Under the pieces are notes generated by a model, which made no database searches, was not told the origin of the DNA, and was given only the letters and a program-made list of their open reading frames with translations. From the NCBI GenBank assembly GCA_046540835.1, contig JBKHEL010000035.1, positions 1-27,156 on the forward strand: a DNA stretch of 27,156 bases, given 5' to 3'. Shown here in pieces: positions 1 through 7,897 of this stretch (position 1 is the first letter of the stretch; each line of letters begins with the position of its first letter). The position numbers were made by a program, and so were the translations under genes. Origin of the DNA: Coraliomargarita_B sp046540835. GTDB taxonomy: Bacteria > Verrucomicrobiota > Verrucomicrobiia > Opitutales > Coraliomargaritaceae.

Positions 1-782
1 CCCTCAGCGGCTCCCTGCGGCTGTGGGCGATCGCCCGCGCTTTGTCCACCGCGCAGCTGGCCCTCCGCTCCGGGCAAGCGCCCCCCGGGTGTCGCCGGAT
101 CACCGGCCGGTGCCTGGGCTTCGGGCTGAGTTTGAGCGCCGGCGGATGAACCGCTTGCGCTCACCTGTGCCCGCGCGGCAGCGGTCGTCACGGCCGCCGG
201 TTTGCCGGCGGTTGCCTTAGCGGGCCGATCCCCACTTGCCGCCTGTTCGGCTCCCGGACGACCTGCTAGAAGCGCCTCAGCGGCTACTTTTGCCGCTGCT
301 TGGGCCGCCGCAGCATTCAATTTTTCTTCAGCACCGGTCGCCGGAGAGGCCGCCTGCAGGATCCGCTGCACCAACTTCTCGATGGCGGGGTTCATTTCAG
401 TGGTATTTTCGATCAGCGTCTCAAGCCTTCCGGCAGCCTCAGACAGCGTCCCGGCGTCCCCCTCGATCCTGGCGAGCTCGACCGCCGCAGCCAGTGACTG
501 AACGGTTGCAGCAACCCCGGGCCTTTTGCCGGAGCCCTGCTCATCGCCCGGGTCCACGCTCTTGTCCGCTTCCGCCTGCTGCGGGGACCTCTCTCGCATC
601 GCACTCAAAGAAGGCTCGCCTCCAAGCAGTCTCTTTTGCTCCCGGAAACCCATCGATTCCTCCAGCGAAGCGCGAAAGGAAGACCAGTCCTGCGAGGCCT
701 GTCCCTGAGAGGCGGACAGATGCCTGTCGGCACCGGGTTTGGGAGCACCGAAATGCTGTGGATTGATCGCTGGAAAATTCAT
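1..782 (-). CDS. fliK: FliK-like flagellar hook-length control protein, N-terminal part (runs off window)
   Basis: An open frame starts at ATG 782 and runs without a stop to base 1, so about 260 codons are visible and the C-terminus is missing. The start overlaps the stop of the preceding motE-like gene in an ATGA junction (779-782), which implies translational coupling. The visible part is low in complexity and rich in Ala, Glu, Gly, Pro and Gln, with a short helical stretch near residues 100-160. This resembles the disordered N-terminal ruler region of FliK. FliK is secreted through the flagellar export gate, measures the hook and switches export from hook to filament substrates. The name rests mainly on operon position (after fliJ and a motE-like gene), because the conserved C-terminal switch domain is outside the window. 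Another flagellar secreted protein is possible. Confidence 0.6.
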   Translation of the reverse strand, partial: MNFPAINPQHFGAPKPGADRHLSASQGQASQDWSSFRASLEESMGFREQKRLLGGEPSLSAMRERSPQQAEADKSVDPGDEQGSGKRPGVAATVQSLAAAVELARIEGDAGTLSEAAGRLETLIENTTEMNPAIEKLVQRILQAASPATGAEEKLNAAAAQAAAKVAAEALLAGRPGAEQAASGDRPAKATAGKPAAVTTAAARAQVSASGSSAGAQTQPEAQAPAGDPATPGGRLPGAEGQLRGGQSAGDRPQPQGAAE

Positions 783-1387
783 TTTTGAAGCTTTCGAAGT
801 TGATCTGTGATGCGCACGGCCCGTTCGATGATTTGTCGGTCATTTCCATCCCGGGACATTTCCTCGAGGATACCGGCTGCTGTTTCGGCCTGCATCACCG
901 ACATGATTTTTACCACCAGCTCTTCCTCCATCTCCTGGAAGAGTCTGACGATCGGCCCCGGCTTCATCGCCGAATAAACTTTCGCCAAATTCTTCAGATT
1001 CGCCTCCTCAGAGACTTCGATGCTGGCAAACTCTTTTTGCACGGATTCCTGCAGCTGGTCAATTTCATCGCGCAGTTCCGTCATTTCCGCCATTTCCTGG
1101 TCAACCTGGACCTGCAGCGCCTCCAGCTCCTGCTGCTCGCGCTCGATCTCTTCACGCTCTTTGTCCAGCTCCTCGCGAAGCTCTTCCAACTGCACGATCT
1201 CGAAGTTCCACTTCACATAATCATCCGACATATCCGCAATCGGTGCCAGCTCCCGCTCTTCGGCCAGCGGATCGACCGGAGGCGGCATCCATTCCGGCTT
1301 GCGTAGATAGAGTATTCCGGCGGCCGCTCCCACACTCAGGAGAATGGCCAGGAAAATGATATACCAGTATTTCAATAAAATTTTCAT
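779..1387 (-). CDS. MotE-like membrane protein with MgtE-N-type domain
   Basis: This is a 202-residue protein with one N-terminal membrane segment (about residues 8-28). A long charged coiled coil follows (about 62-122), then a C-terminal helical domain (about 131-180) of the MgtE N-terminal type. The motif YSAMKP at 138-143 is the Y-x-x-M-x-P signature of the small MgtE_N-containing proteins encoded between fliJ and fliK in many bacteria (MotE family). That domain is related to the FliG middle domain. Family members have been linked to stator or motor assembly, with the coiled coil and helical domain outside the cytoplasm. The gene lies 9 bp after fliJ and its stop overlaps the fliK start. 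The family assignment is strong; the exact role here is inferred. Confidence 0.8.
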   Translation of the reverse strand: MKILLKYWYIIFLAILLSVGAAAGILYLRKPEWMPPPVDPLAEERELAPIADMSDDYVKWNFEIVQLEELREELDKEREEIEREQQELEALQVQVDQEMAEMTELRDEIDQLQESVQKEFASIEVSEEANLKNLAKVYSAMKPGPIVRLFQEMEEELVVKIMSVMQAETAAGILEEMSRDGNDRQIIERAVRITDQLRKLQK

Positions 1388-1396
1388 AAGATCCGC

Positions 1397-1846
1397 CTAG
1401 TAGCCGGAGGCTCGCTTGAAGCGCGCGTTGGTGAATTCGTTCAGCGCCGATTCATCCTCGCGCAGTTCCTCCGCCCAGACCTGCTCCGCATGCTTTTCTT
1501 TGAGCTTCAAGACACTTTCATACTCTTTCTGTATTTTCAGAATCGATTCGCGGCAAGCTTCCTCCTCAGCGAGCGCGTGCTCATAGGCCAGCCGCGCCTG
1601 CTCGACCTGCTGGCGCCGGTTGGCGAGCCCGTCCTGCAACAGCATAAACTCCGAAGCGCGAAGCGCCGAGCGGGTGGATACTTCGAGCTCGGCCTCCATC
1701 TGCTCCAGCAAGCGGCTCGCCCGTGCTGCGGATTCCTGCGCCTGCACTCGCTTGCGCGAGGCCTCAGCCAGCCGTGCCGCAGCCTGGGTCTTCATAAACT
1801 TGCGGTATTGAAGCAGCGATTTGAGTCGAAAAACGGGTCTTTTCAT
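1397..1846 (-). CDS. fliJ: FliJ flagellar export protein
   Basis: This 149-residue protein is almost entirely alpha-helical coiled coil, with the usual FliJ length. It opens with a basic segment containing F-R-L-x-x-L-L-x-Y-R (residues 6-15), typical of FliJ. FliJ sits like a stalk in the FliI hexamer, links it to FlhA and escorts export chaperones. ATG at 1846 overlaps the TGA of fliI by four bases (ATGA), the usual coupling of these two genes. Sequence conservation in FliJ is low, so the call rests on the N-terminal pattern, the coiled coil and the position between fliI and the motE-like gene. Confidence 0.9.
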   Translation of the reverse strand: MKRPVFRLKSLLQYRKFMKTQAAARLAEASRKRVQAQESAARASRLLEQMEAELEVSTRSALRASEFMLLQDGLANRRQQVEQARLAYEHALAEEEACRESILKIQKEYESVLKLKEKHAEQVWAEELREDESALNEFTNARFKRASGY

Positions 1847-3159
1847 TGCAGAATCTCCTCCAGTTGTTGAAAGGTCGTCTCAGCCGGGCTGACCTCATGC
1901 ATCCCCTGCCGAAGGAATTCGACGAGCGCCCCGCGCTTTTCAATGGCGGCATCGATCTGCGGATTACTCCCCTTTACATAGGCTCCGATGTTGATCAGAT
2001 CCTCATTCTCGCGGTAAACCGCCAGAACTTCCCGGGCCCGGTTCACCAGCTTGAGCTGCTCCGGATGACAGACCGTGGTCGCCAGGCGGCTCACACTCTC
2101 TAAAACGTCCACTGCGGGGAAGATATTTGCTGTTGCCATCTTCCGTGACAGCACAATGTGCCCGTCGAGAATACCTCTCACCGCATCGGCAATCGGCTCA
2201 TTCATATCGTCGCCTTCGACCAAAACCGTGTAATACGCCGTGATCGACCCCTTCTCCGAATTACCGGTCCGCTCCAACAGGCGGGGCAACATGGAAAAAA
2301 CCGACGGCGGGTAGCCCCGATTGGCCGGGGGCTCACCGACGGAGAGCCCGACCTCCCGCTGGGCCATGGCAAAGCGGGTCACCGAGTCCATCATAAAGAG
2401 CACATTGGCCCCTTCATCCCGAAAAGCCTCGGCGATACTCGTGGCCATGTAAGCGGCGCGGATGCGCCGCATCGCCGGCTCATCCGAAGTCGCGACCACC
2501 ACCACAGAGCGACTCAAGGCCTCAGCCGATAAACTGGATTCAATAAACTCCCGGACCTCCCGGCCCCGTTCACCGATCAGCGCAATGACATTCACATCGG
2601 AGCGGCCTCCGCGCGCGAGCATCCCCATCAAAGTGGACTTGCCCACGCCGCTCCCGGCGAAAAGTCCGATCCGCTGCCCCTGCCCCATGCTGGTGAAGCT
2701 GTCGATCGAGCGGACCCCCGTCTCAAAAAACTTGTCGATCGGATCCCGCGACAGCGCTTCCGGGGGGACGCCGCGCAGCTTCCGCTTGTAATCGTAGTGC
2801 AGGTCGCCCTTCCCGTCGATCGGTTGCCCCATCCCGTCGACAATGCGCCCGGCCAGGCTTTCCGGAAGCGGCACCGCACCGGCATGGCCGGCGGCCACCA
2901 CCCGCGAACCGGGCCCGACCTGCTGCATCTCGTCCAGGGGCATGAGCAGCATCCGGTGCTCGCTGAAGCCCACCACTTCGGCCAACACGCCACTCTTGCC
3001 CTCCCGGGTGGTGACGCGGCACATATCCCCGATACTCAGATTCGGTCCATACGCTTCGATCACCAGACCGCGCACCTGCGCGACCGAGCCACTCTTGGTC
3101 GAAGGCTGCACCTGGCTGATCCGGCGCCGGTAATTCGATATGTCGAGAAGTGCGGCCAT
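1843..3159 (-). CDS. fliI: FliI flagellar export ATPase
   Basis: This is a 438-residue cytoplasmic ATPase of the F1-beta/FliI/type III family. The Walker A loop GSGVGKST is at 169-176, a GERGREV motif at 197-203, and the Walker B segment VLFMMD at 253-258. The downstream TRFAMAQREVGLSVGEPP stretch is nearly invariant in FliI. The N-terminal beta-barrel region (residues 25-95) and C-terminal helical domain (about 360-438) are both present, so the protein is complete. FliI energises and unfolds substrates for the flagellar type III export gate, with FliH and FliJ. The ATG at 3159 sits one base after the fliH stop, and its own stop overlaps fliJ. Confidence 0.97.
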   Translation of the reverse strand: MAALLDISNYRRRISQVQPSTKSGSVAQVRGLVIEAYGPNLSIGDMCRVTTREGKSGVLAEVVGFSEHRMLLMPLDEMQQVGPGSRVVAAGHAGAVPLPESLAGRIVDGMGQPIDGKGDLHYDYKRKLRGVPPEALSRDPIDKFFETGVRSIDSFTSMGQGQRIGLFAGSGVGKSTLMGMLARGGRSDVNVIALIGERGREVREFIESSLSAEALSRSVVVVATSDEPAMRRIRAAYMATSIAEAFRDEGANVLFMMDSVTRFAMAQREVGLSVGEPPANRGYPPSVFSMLPRLLERTGNSEKGSITAYYTVLVEGDDMNEPIADAVRGILDGHIVLSRKMATANIFPAVDVLESVSRLATTVCHPEQLKLVNRAREVLAVYRENEDLINIGAYVKGSNPQIDAAIEKRGALVEFLRQGMHEVSPAETTFQQLEEILQ

Positions 3160-3160
3160 A

Positions 3161-3799
3161 TCAATCGTCGGTGAGCACCTGGCTCAAATTTTTGAGTTTT
3201 TCACTGTAGCGTGCATCCGCCAGGCCGAAACGCCCCTCAAGCAGACACTCCCCGGGCTTCAAGTGGGCATCACCGGTAAATTCGAGCTGTGGATAGCTCT
3301 GCGCAAACTCGGCCGTGGTGGAGCTGCTTAACAACTCCAAACTCTCCGGATGCAGGCGAATCCGCATGCGATGGTCCCCGGGATCGAAGTCTTCGAGCAG
3401 CGCTTCCACTATTTTCTTCACGGCAGCCTCGTCGGGCTCCCAGCCCTCCATCAGGCGGCCCGCTGCTTCGAGAACCAACTCGGCCACGGCACTGTGCATC
3501 TCAGCGATCAAGTCCTGCTTCAGCTCGGCCAACTCTCCGGCCGCTCTCCCGCAAAGCTCAATCTTCCCGGCCAGCTCCGATTGGTAGATGGCCTCGGCTT
3601 TTTCCCGTGCAGACTGCGCGCCAGCTTGAAAGGCTTTTTCGCGGATGGCCTCCAGTTCGTAGGACTTCAGCTCCACGGTATCCTCCAGCGCATGCACCTG
3701 CCCGTGTTGCGCGGCTTCGGTGCCGGGCTCGACCAGGCGGGCACCCACCAGCGGCCGGTTCAAACGAATGGTTTTAGACAAGGGCGTCATCTGCATCAT
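3161..3799 (-). CDS. fliH: FliH flagellar export apparatus protein
   Basis: This 212-residue protein has a charged helical middle (about 40-110) and a C-terminal FliH / V-ATPase subunit E-like domain (about 100-210). FliH dimers bind FliI, restrain its ATPase and dock it at the C ring through FliN. Three in-frame ATGs are available near the start (3799, 3796, 3790). A GGGGG stretch lies 9 bases before the 3790 ATG, so translation may begin at residue 4 of the longer form. Either start overlaps the 3' end of fliG (14-26 bp), and the stop is one base before fliI. The assignment comes from the domain pattern and conserved operon position. Confidence 0.9.
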   Translation of the reverse strand: MMQMTPLSKTIRLNRPLVGARLVEPGTEAAQHGQVHALEDTVELKSYELEAIREKAFQAGAQSAREKAEAIYQSELAGKIELCGRAAGELAELKQDLIAEMHSAVAELVLEAAGRLMEGWEPDEAAVKKIVEALLEDFDPGDHRMRIRLHPESLELLSSSTTAEFAQSYPQLEFTGDAHLKPGECLLEGRFGLADARYSEKLKNLSQVLTDD

Positions 3800-4790
3800 C
3801 CCCCAAAGTGATTTCGCCGTCTTCCTCCAGCTTGCGCACGATCTCGATGATCGACTCCTGGGCGGCTTCCACCTCTTTCAGGCGGACCGCTCCCATCATC
3901 TCAAGTTCCTCCTGCAAGCCCTCCGCAGCCCGCTTCGAGAGCGCACCGAAGATCTTGTCTTTGAGCACAGCCGGTGCCGGGCGCATGGCCAACATCAGTG
4001 TGGACGAGTCAACCTCCCGCAGGATCCGCTGCATCACATCAGGCGCAACAGAAGACAGGTCGTTGAAGGAGAACATCTTGTGGCGAACCTTTGCACCGAG
4101 CGCGGCATTCGACTCTTCGAGCTCGGCCAGCAGGTTCTTGCTGAGCGTTTTGTCCAGCTTGTTGAGCAGTGCAGCGACCCGGTTGGACCCGCCGAAGTTG
4201 ACCATCGTCTTCTGCGTGCTGCCCTCCAGGTGGCGGGATAGATTCTTCACCACCTTATTCAGAATGTTCGTCGGCGTCGGCTCAAGCAGACCCATGCGCA
4301 GGACCACCTCCGAGCGCGTTTCATTGGGCAACAACTCAAGGGTCTCGGCCGCCTTGGCCACATCCATCGAACCGAGCAAAAAGGCGATCGTCTGCGCCTG
4401 CTCGCCCGAGAGCAGATTGGCGATTTGCCGCGCTTCCATCTCACTCAGCTCGGCGATCACCTCTTTGGAATCCAGGGTGGGCTCCATCTTACCGACCAAG
4501 TTCCGCGCCGCATAGGGCCCCCGGGCCGCTTCCAGCGTCTCCAAAGTCACATGATAACCCCCGCGGATCGAACTGACCCCACCGACCAATAAAGGAGAAA
4601 ACTCATCCATCAGGTTTTTCTGCGTCTTGTCATCGATCAGATCAATCGAGACCATCTCGCGGCTGATCGCCTCGACCTCAAGTTCATCGAAGGACCGCAG
4701 CAACTCCGAAGCGGTCTCCGGGCCGATCAAAATAAGGAACATCGCCAGTCGACGGACCTTGGGAATTTCCTGGTAGTTCGCTTCAGACAT
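3774..4790 (-). CDS. fliG: FliG flagellar motor switch protein
   Basis: This 338-residue protein has the standard FliG length with N, middle and C-terminal domains. The torque helix is conserved by charge: R270, R287, E294, E295 and R303 align with E. coli K264, R281, D288, D289 and R297. The MFSFNDL linker (239-245) and the glycine linker GGSNRVAALLN (200-210) are present. The FliM-binding EHPQ motif of the middle domain reads EQAQ here (130-133), so two residues of that signature are changed. FliG joins the MS ring (FliF C-terminus) to FliM and meets the stator. It begins 11 bp after fliF and overlaps the fliH start. Confidence 0.96.
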   Translation of the reverse strand: MSEANYQEIPKVRRLAMFLILIGPETASELLRSFDELEVEAISREMVSIDLIDDKTQKNLMDEFSPLLVGGVSSIRGGYHVTLETLEAARGPYAARNLVGKMEPTLDSKEVIAELSEMEARQIANLLSGEQAQTIAFLLGSMDVAKAAETLELLPNETRSEVVLRMGLLEPTPTNILNKVVKNLSRHLEGSTQKTMVNFGGSNRVAALLNKLDKTLSKNLLAELEESNAALGAKVRHKMFSFNDLSSVAPDVMQRILREVDSSTLMLAMRPAPAVLKDKIFGALSKRAAEGLQEELEMMGAVRLKEVEAAQESIIEIVRKLEEDGEITLGDDADDALV

Positions 4791-4801
4791 CGCAGGTCAA
4801 T

Positions 4802-6370
4802 TTACTGAGCACTTTCGCCGGAGAGCCATTTCCGCAGGCTGCTGCTTACATTTTCAGGCTTCTGGCGAATCAGGCCATTGAGGATTTCAGGAGTCAACGC
4901 CTGATTGCCAAAGGTCTCGCTTTCGGCCCGTTCCTCCATGCGCATCTCCTGCACGCGGTCCAGTGGGCCCTGTTCGGCACGCGCCCGTTTGAGCATCCGC
5001 AGGAAGACCACGAAGAGAATCAAAGCGATGAAACCTCCAACAATCTGGTCGATATAGTCCAGCAGCATCGCCGGATCAAAGCCTGCTGCAGCTTGCTCCG
5101 GCAAGGCAAAATCGGACTTTTGATTGAAGACGGTTTCCTGGATGGCAATCACTCCGGCGGCATCATCTTCAGTGCTGATCCCGAGCGCATTGGCCACCAT
5201 GCGCCGGAGTTGCTCCATCTCCGCCTCCGTGCGCGGGACTGGCTGCGGCTCCTCGCCCTCGGCAGCCGGCGGGTCCATCTTCATCGCGACAAAGACCGAA
5301 GCGCTCATCCGCTGGATCCGGCCGGGTGCCTCGACCCGGTTGGTCACCGTGCGGTCGATCTCAAAGCGCTGCTCGCGATCGACCGTCTCATCGCGCGACT
5401 CCCTCGAAGAAGTGGCCGCTTGAGCTTCTTCCCCGATCGCCGCATCTCCCGGCACGCCGCTGGGCTCCGAATCGGTCGAAGAGCTGATCACTTCGCTGCT
5501 GATCTGCTCACGCAGCACGCCCCCTTCGTCGTTGAAGTCCTCCTGCGTCGTCGACACCTGGGCCGTCTCCACGTCGGTCGATACCCGCACCACCACATTT
5601 CCCGGGCCGACGACCCGCTCCAACATCGATTCGACCTTGCCGCTAAAATACTTTTCGAGGTTTTGGCGAAATTCCACCATACTACTGCCCATTCGCATGA
5701 CGTCGTCCTCATCGCGATCGGTCGACAACACGTTTCCGTTGTTGTCGACCACCGCCACATTCGGGAGCGTCAGCCCGAGCACCGAATTCGCAACAAGCGC
5801 CTGGATCGAACGCACGGCAGCAGCATCCAGCTTGCCTCCTCCGATATCAACAAATACAGACGCGGTGGTTTCCACTGAGTCGTCGACCACCAAAAGCCGG
5901 TTTTCCGGAACCACCACCATCACGCGGGCACTGTTGACCCCACGCAGCTGCGTAATCGTGCGCCCCAATTCGCCCTGAATCGCCCGGATGTAGTTGGTGC
6001 GCTGAATAAAGTCGCTGATCCCAAAGGACGAGCGGTCGAAAATTTCGAAGCCTGTGCCATCGCCCTGCACCAGACCCTGCGAACTCACATCCATCCGCAC
6101 CTTATAGACCGCTTCCCGCGGCACAAAAATCGCCGAGCCTCCGGAGCGGAGCTCATAGTCGATCCCCTCCTGGTCCAGATAGTCGACGATTGCCGCAGCA
6201 TCCTTGCTCGAAACCGATCCGAACAGCAGACTCATGTTCGGGCGTTGCGCCCAGAAAAAGAGCGCGACTGCACCGACGACGACGATCAGCGTGGAGACGA
6301 GGATTGACACCTTTTGATTCGCATCCAGTTGTTTCCAGAAGGAGGCGTATTGATTTAAAGTTTCATTCAT
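4802..6370 (-). CDS. fliF: FliF flagellar MS-ring protein
   Basis: This 522-residue inner-membrane ring protein has two membrane segments, about residues 21-40 and 443-459. They enclose a large periplasmic region with the secretin-like ring-building motifs of the YscJ/FliF family near the N-terminus (about 46-220). A charged, Ser/Glu-rich periplasmic stretch (about 280-345) is poorly conserved in the family. The last 20 or so residues (LRKWLSGE near 513-520) match the FliF tail that binds the FliG N-domain. FliF is the assembly base for the rod, C ring and export gate. ATG 6370 has no clear Shine-Dalgarno sequence; 6366 is out of frame. Confidence 0.96.
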   Translation of the reverse strand: MNETLNQYASFWKQLDANQKVSILVSTLIVVVGAVALFFWAQRPNMSLLFGSVSSKDAAAIVDYLDQEGIDYELRSGGSAIFVPREAVYKVRMDVSSQGLVQGDGTGFEIFDRSSFGISDFIQRTNYIRAIQGELGRTITQLRGVNSARVMVVVPENRLLVVDDSVETTASVFVDIGGGKLDAAAVRSIQALVANSVLGLTLPNVAVVDNNGNVLSTDRDEDDVMRMGSSMVEFRQNLEKYFSGKVESMLERVVGPGNVVVRVSTDVETAQVSTTQEDFNDEGGVLREQISSEVISSSTDSEPSGVPGDAAIGEEAQAATSSRESRDETVDREQRFEIDRTVTNRVEAPGRIQRMSASVFVAMKMDPPAAEGEEPQPVPRTEAEMEQLRRMVANALGISTEDDAAGVIAIQETVFNQKSDFALPEQAAAGFDPAMLLDYIDQIVGGFIALILFVVFLRMLKRARAEQGPLDRVQEMRMEERAESETFGNQALTPEILNGLIRQKPENVSSSLRKWLSGESAQ

Positions 6371-6424
6371 TTCTTGAATTTCAGTTGGGGTTTTTCGAAG
6401 GCAGGCGCTTCAATTGAAGATCGG

Positions 6425-6802
6425 TTAAATTTGCATCCGCATCAGCTCCTGATACGATTCCAGAAGTTTGTTGCGCATTTCCACGAGCAGGGAAAAAGAA
6501 ACACTCGCTTCCTGGGAAGCGATCATTGCCTGGTGCAAAGTGCTCGACCCCCCGCTCAGCGCATCGGAGCGGATGGCGGCAGCCTCCTGGGTCTTCAGAT
6601 TCACCTTTTCGACGAAGTCACCCACGCCGAAGGTTTTTGAGGGCTCGCTCACCGAGGACTTCAGGCTGTTGAGTCCAATATTATACACCTCGTCGAAGGA
6701 GGCCCCGCCACCGGCAGCCTTCGCCCCCTGATTCGGCAAATCTTTCAGGGGCATCCCGATACCGGGAGTCATTTGTGGGTTGATGCCTGTTGGGATATTC
6801 AT
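6425..6802 (-). CDS. fliE: FliE flagellar hook-basal body complex protein
   Basis: This is a 125-residue protein with the typical FliE C-terminal half. LHQAMIASQEASVSFSLLVE (88-107), then RNKLLESYQELMRMQI at the end, is the family signature. FliE is the first rod substrate exported and joins the MS ring to the proximal rod. The N-terminal 35 residues are Pro/Gly-rich and not conserved. The gene sits 29 bp after flgC and 54 bp before fliF, within the same run of minus-strand genes. Confidence 0.95.
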   Translation of the reverse strand: MNIPTGINPQMTPGIGMPLKDLPNQGAKAAGGGASFDEVYNIGLNSLKSSVSEPSKTFGVGDFVEKVNLKTQEAAAIRSDALSGGSSTLHQAMIASQEASVSFSLLVEMRNKLLESYQELMRMQI

Positions 6803-6831
6803 GATCAGCTATTCGATGGATTCACTCCGGC

Positions 6832-7233
6832 TTAGCGCCCAATCTCCAGGGTCTTCTGGGCCATTTGACGCCCGGTGCGCATCGCCGCAAGGTTGGCCTC
6901 ATACGCCCGTGATGCACTCAGCATGTCGACCATTTCGCGGGACATGGAGACATTTGGCATCTCGACGTTGCCATTTTCATCGGCATGCGGATGATCCGGC
7001 TCGTAACGCACCTCTCCGGGGCTGGTGTCTCTGGAAACCGACTCCACTGCAACCTTCGACCCGCCCTTCTCGTTGAGCAACGACTCGAAGCTGACGGTCT
7101 GACGCTGATACGGGCCGCCCCCCGGCGTCCGGGTGGTGTTGGCGTTCGCGATGTTTTGAAAGATCGCATCGAGGCGCTGACGCTGAGCGTCGAGCCCGCT
7201 TGTCGTTGATTCAATTCCGAGTAAATAATCCAT
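6832..7233 (-). CDS. flgC: FlgC proximal rod protein
   Basis: This 133-residue protein has the usual FlgC length. The N-terminal rod motif (S-T-T-S-G-L-D-A-Q-R-Q-R-L-D, residues 9-22, then NIANANTTRTPGGGPYQRQ) and the C-terminal motif (MSREMVDMLSASRAYEANLAAM) are the paired D0 helices of rod and hook proteins. FlgC polymerises with FlgB and FlgF into the proximal rod and is exported without a signal peptide. ATG 7233 is preceded by a strong AAGGAGGG ribosome binding site ending about 10 bases upstream. It follows flgB by 15 bp. Confidence 0.96.
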   Translation of the reverse strand: MDYLLGIESTTSGLDAQRQRLDAIFQNIANANTTRTPGGGPYQRQTVSFESLLNEKGGSKVAVESVSRDTSPGEVRYEPDHPHADENGNVEMPNVSMSREMVDMLSASRAYEANLAAMRTGRQMAQKTLEIGR

Positions 7234-7248
7234 ACGATCTGCCCTCCT

Positions 7249-7635
7249 TTATGAAACTCTTCCGGTTATCGCCGTCTCAAGTCGGCGGAGCGAGCTACTG
7301 GCCAGCTGCGCATTCATCTCATAAGACAGCGAATTCTCCGCCAAATACATCATTTCCTTTTCCAGATTCACGTTATTCCCGCTGGCATCCTTTGCCTCCA
7401 AACCCTTCACCTCAGAAACATCCGGAGTGCTCAATTCGCGCATCCCGCCAATATCCTGCTTCCCAATTGCCGACTGCAATTTCTCCATGAAACTCTCCGA
7501 GACATCCAGCCGCTTATAGCCCGGCGTATGCACGTTGGCAAGATTACCGGCAATCGCCTGATGGCGCGCAGCGGTCACATCCAAAAGCGTTTTGGAGGTT
7601 ACATAACTGCTGGTTTCAAACATTGCTTCGAGCAT
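7249..7635 (-). CDS. flgB: FlgB proximal rod protein
   Basis: This rod protein has about 128 residues. Its N-terminal motif is AARHQAIAGNLANVHTPGYKR, the FlgB/rod D0 signature, and it ends in a C-terminal helix with LAENSLSYEMNAQL. FlgB begins the rod on top of FliE. A longer frame exists from TTG 7677, but family members begin close to M-F-E-T, so ATG 7635 or ATG 7623 is preferred. ATG 7635 has GGGGGTGG just upstream. However, a sigma-54-like box at 7647-7662 would place the transcript start at about 7636, so the message would be leaderless for 7635 or carry a 13-base leader for 7623. It is the first gene of the flagellar operon. Confidence 0.93.
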   Translation of the reverse strand: MLEAMFETSSYVTSKTLLDVTAARHQAIAGNLANVHTPGYKRLDVSESFMEKLQSAIGKQDIGGMRELSTPDVSEVKGLEAKDASGNNVNLEKEMMYLAENSLSYEMNAQLASSSLRRLETAITGRVS

Positions 7636-7646
7636 GCCACCCCCAA

Positions 7647-7662
7647 AGCATCCGATGTGCCA
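7647..7662 (-). promoter_or_regulatory. Candidate sigma-54 (-24/-12) promoter for the flgB operon
   Basis: On the minus strand the bases read TGGCACATCGGATGCT. This matches the RpoN consensus TGGCAC-N5-TTGCW at all but one position, with exact GG-to-GC spacing. The inferred transcript start is about 7636, directly at the flgB start codon. The same TGGC-N7-WTGCT pattern is found before two other flagellar operons in this window. No experiment supports it here. Confidence 0.6.
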
Positions 7663-7826
7663 CTTTTTTTTAGCCAAGCTCTATCCCGCTCCAGTAGCGG
7701 AATCTATTTTTCAACCTAACTTCCAGACCTTCCAAAACAACCCCCAGCAAGCGCAAATTTTTCCGGCCAAATCCACCTCAATTCAGCCGCTCACGGTTTA
7801 ACCTAAAATGATGAGTTGAAGCACTG

Positions 7827-7848
7827 ATGGACGTTAATTAACGTCCAT
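7827..7848. promoter_or_regulatory. Perfect 22-bp palindrome, candidate operator or upstream activator site
   Basis: The half-site ATGGACGTTAA is followed directly by its exact reverse complement. The heptamer ATTAACG occurs at 7837-7843 and again at 7847-7853, one helical turn apart. The centre lies about 200 bp upstream of the inferred flgB transcript start, a usual distance for the enhancer sites of sigma-54 activators. As RNA it could form a 9-bp stem with a 4-base loop, but no T-run follows, so a terminator is less likely. Confidence 0.55.
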
Positions 7849-7852
7849 TAAC

Positions 7853-7865
7853 GGTTTACTAAACC
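7853..7865. repeat. Short inverted repeat GGTTTA-C-TAAACC
   Basis: This perfect 6+6 inverted repeat with a single central base lies four bases from the 22-bp palindrome. The two elements together make a 39-bp symmetric cluster 33 bases beyond the cheA stop. It is probably part of the same protein-binding region. Confidence 0.45.
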
Positions 7866-7897
7866 TCACCCACTCGAACGCCCGATTTTAGATTGAA

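Larger units (their letters stand above)
7636..7897. other. Intergenic region between cheA and flgB
   Basis: These 262 bases hold no convincing gene. They are richer in A+T than the flanks. They contain a sigma-54-like box at the flgB end and a cluster of symmetric elements at 7827-7865. The octamer ACGGTTTA occurs at 7793-7800 and again at 7851-7858. No clear T-run terminator for cheA was found. Confidence 0.7.

Noticed and set aside
541..849. A 102-codon minus-strand frame over the fliK start
   Set aside because: It lies in a different frame from the fliK-like gene that starts at 782 and continues to the edge; composition and overlap mark it as a shadow.
7636..7677. Longer flgB beginning at TTG 7677
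   Set aside because: FlgB proteins begin near M-F-E-T, and the extra residues (Lys-rich then Cys/Gly) match nothing in the family; the extension also covers the sigma-54-like box.
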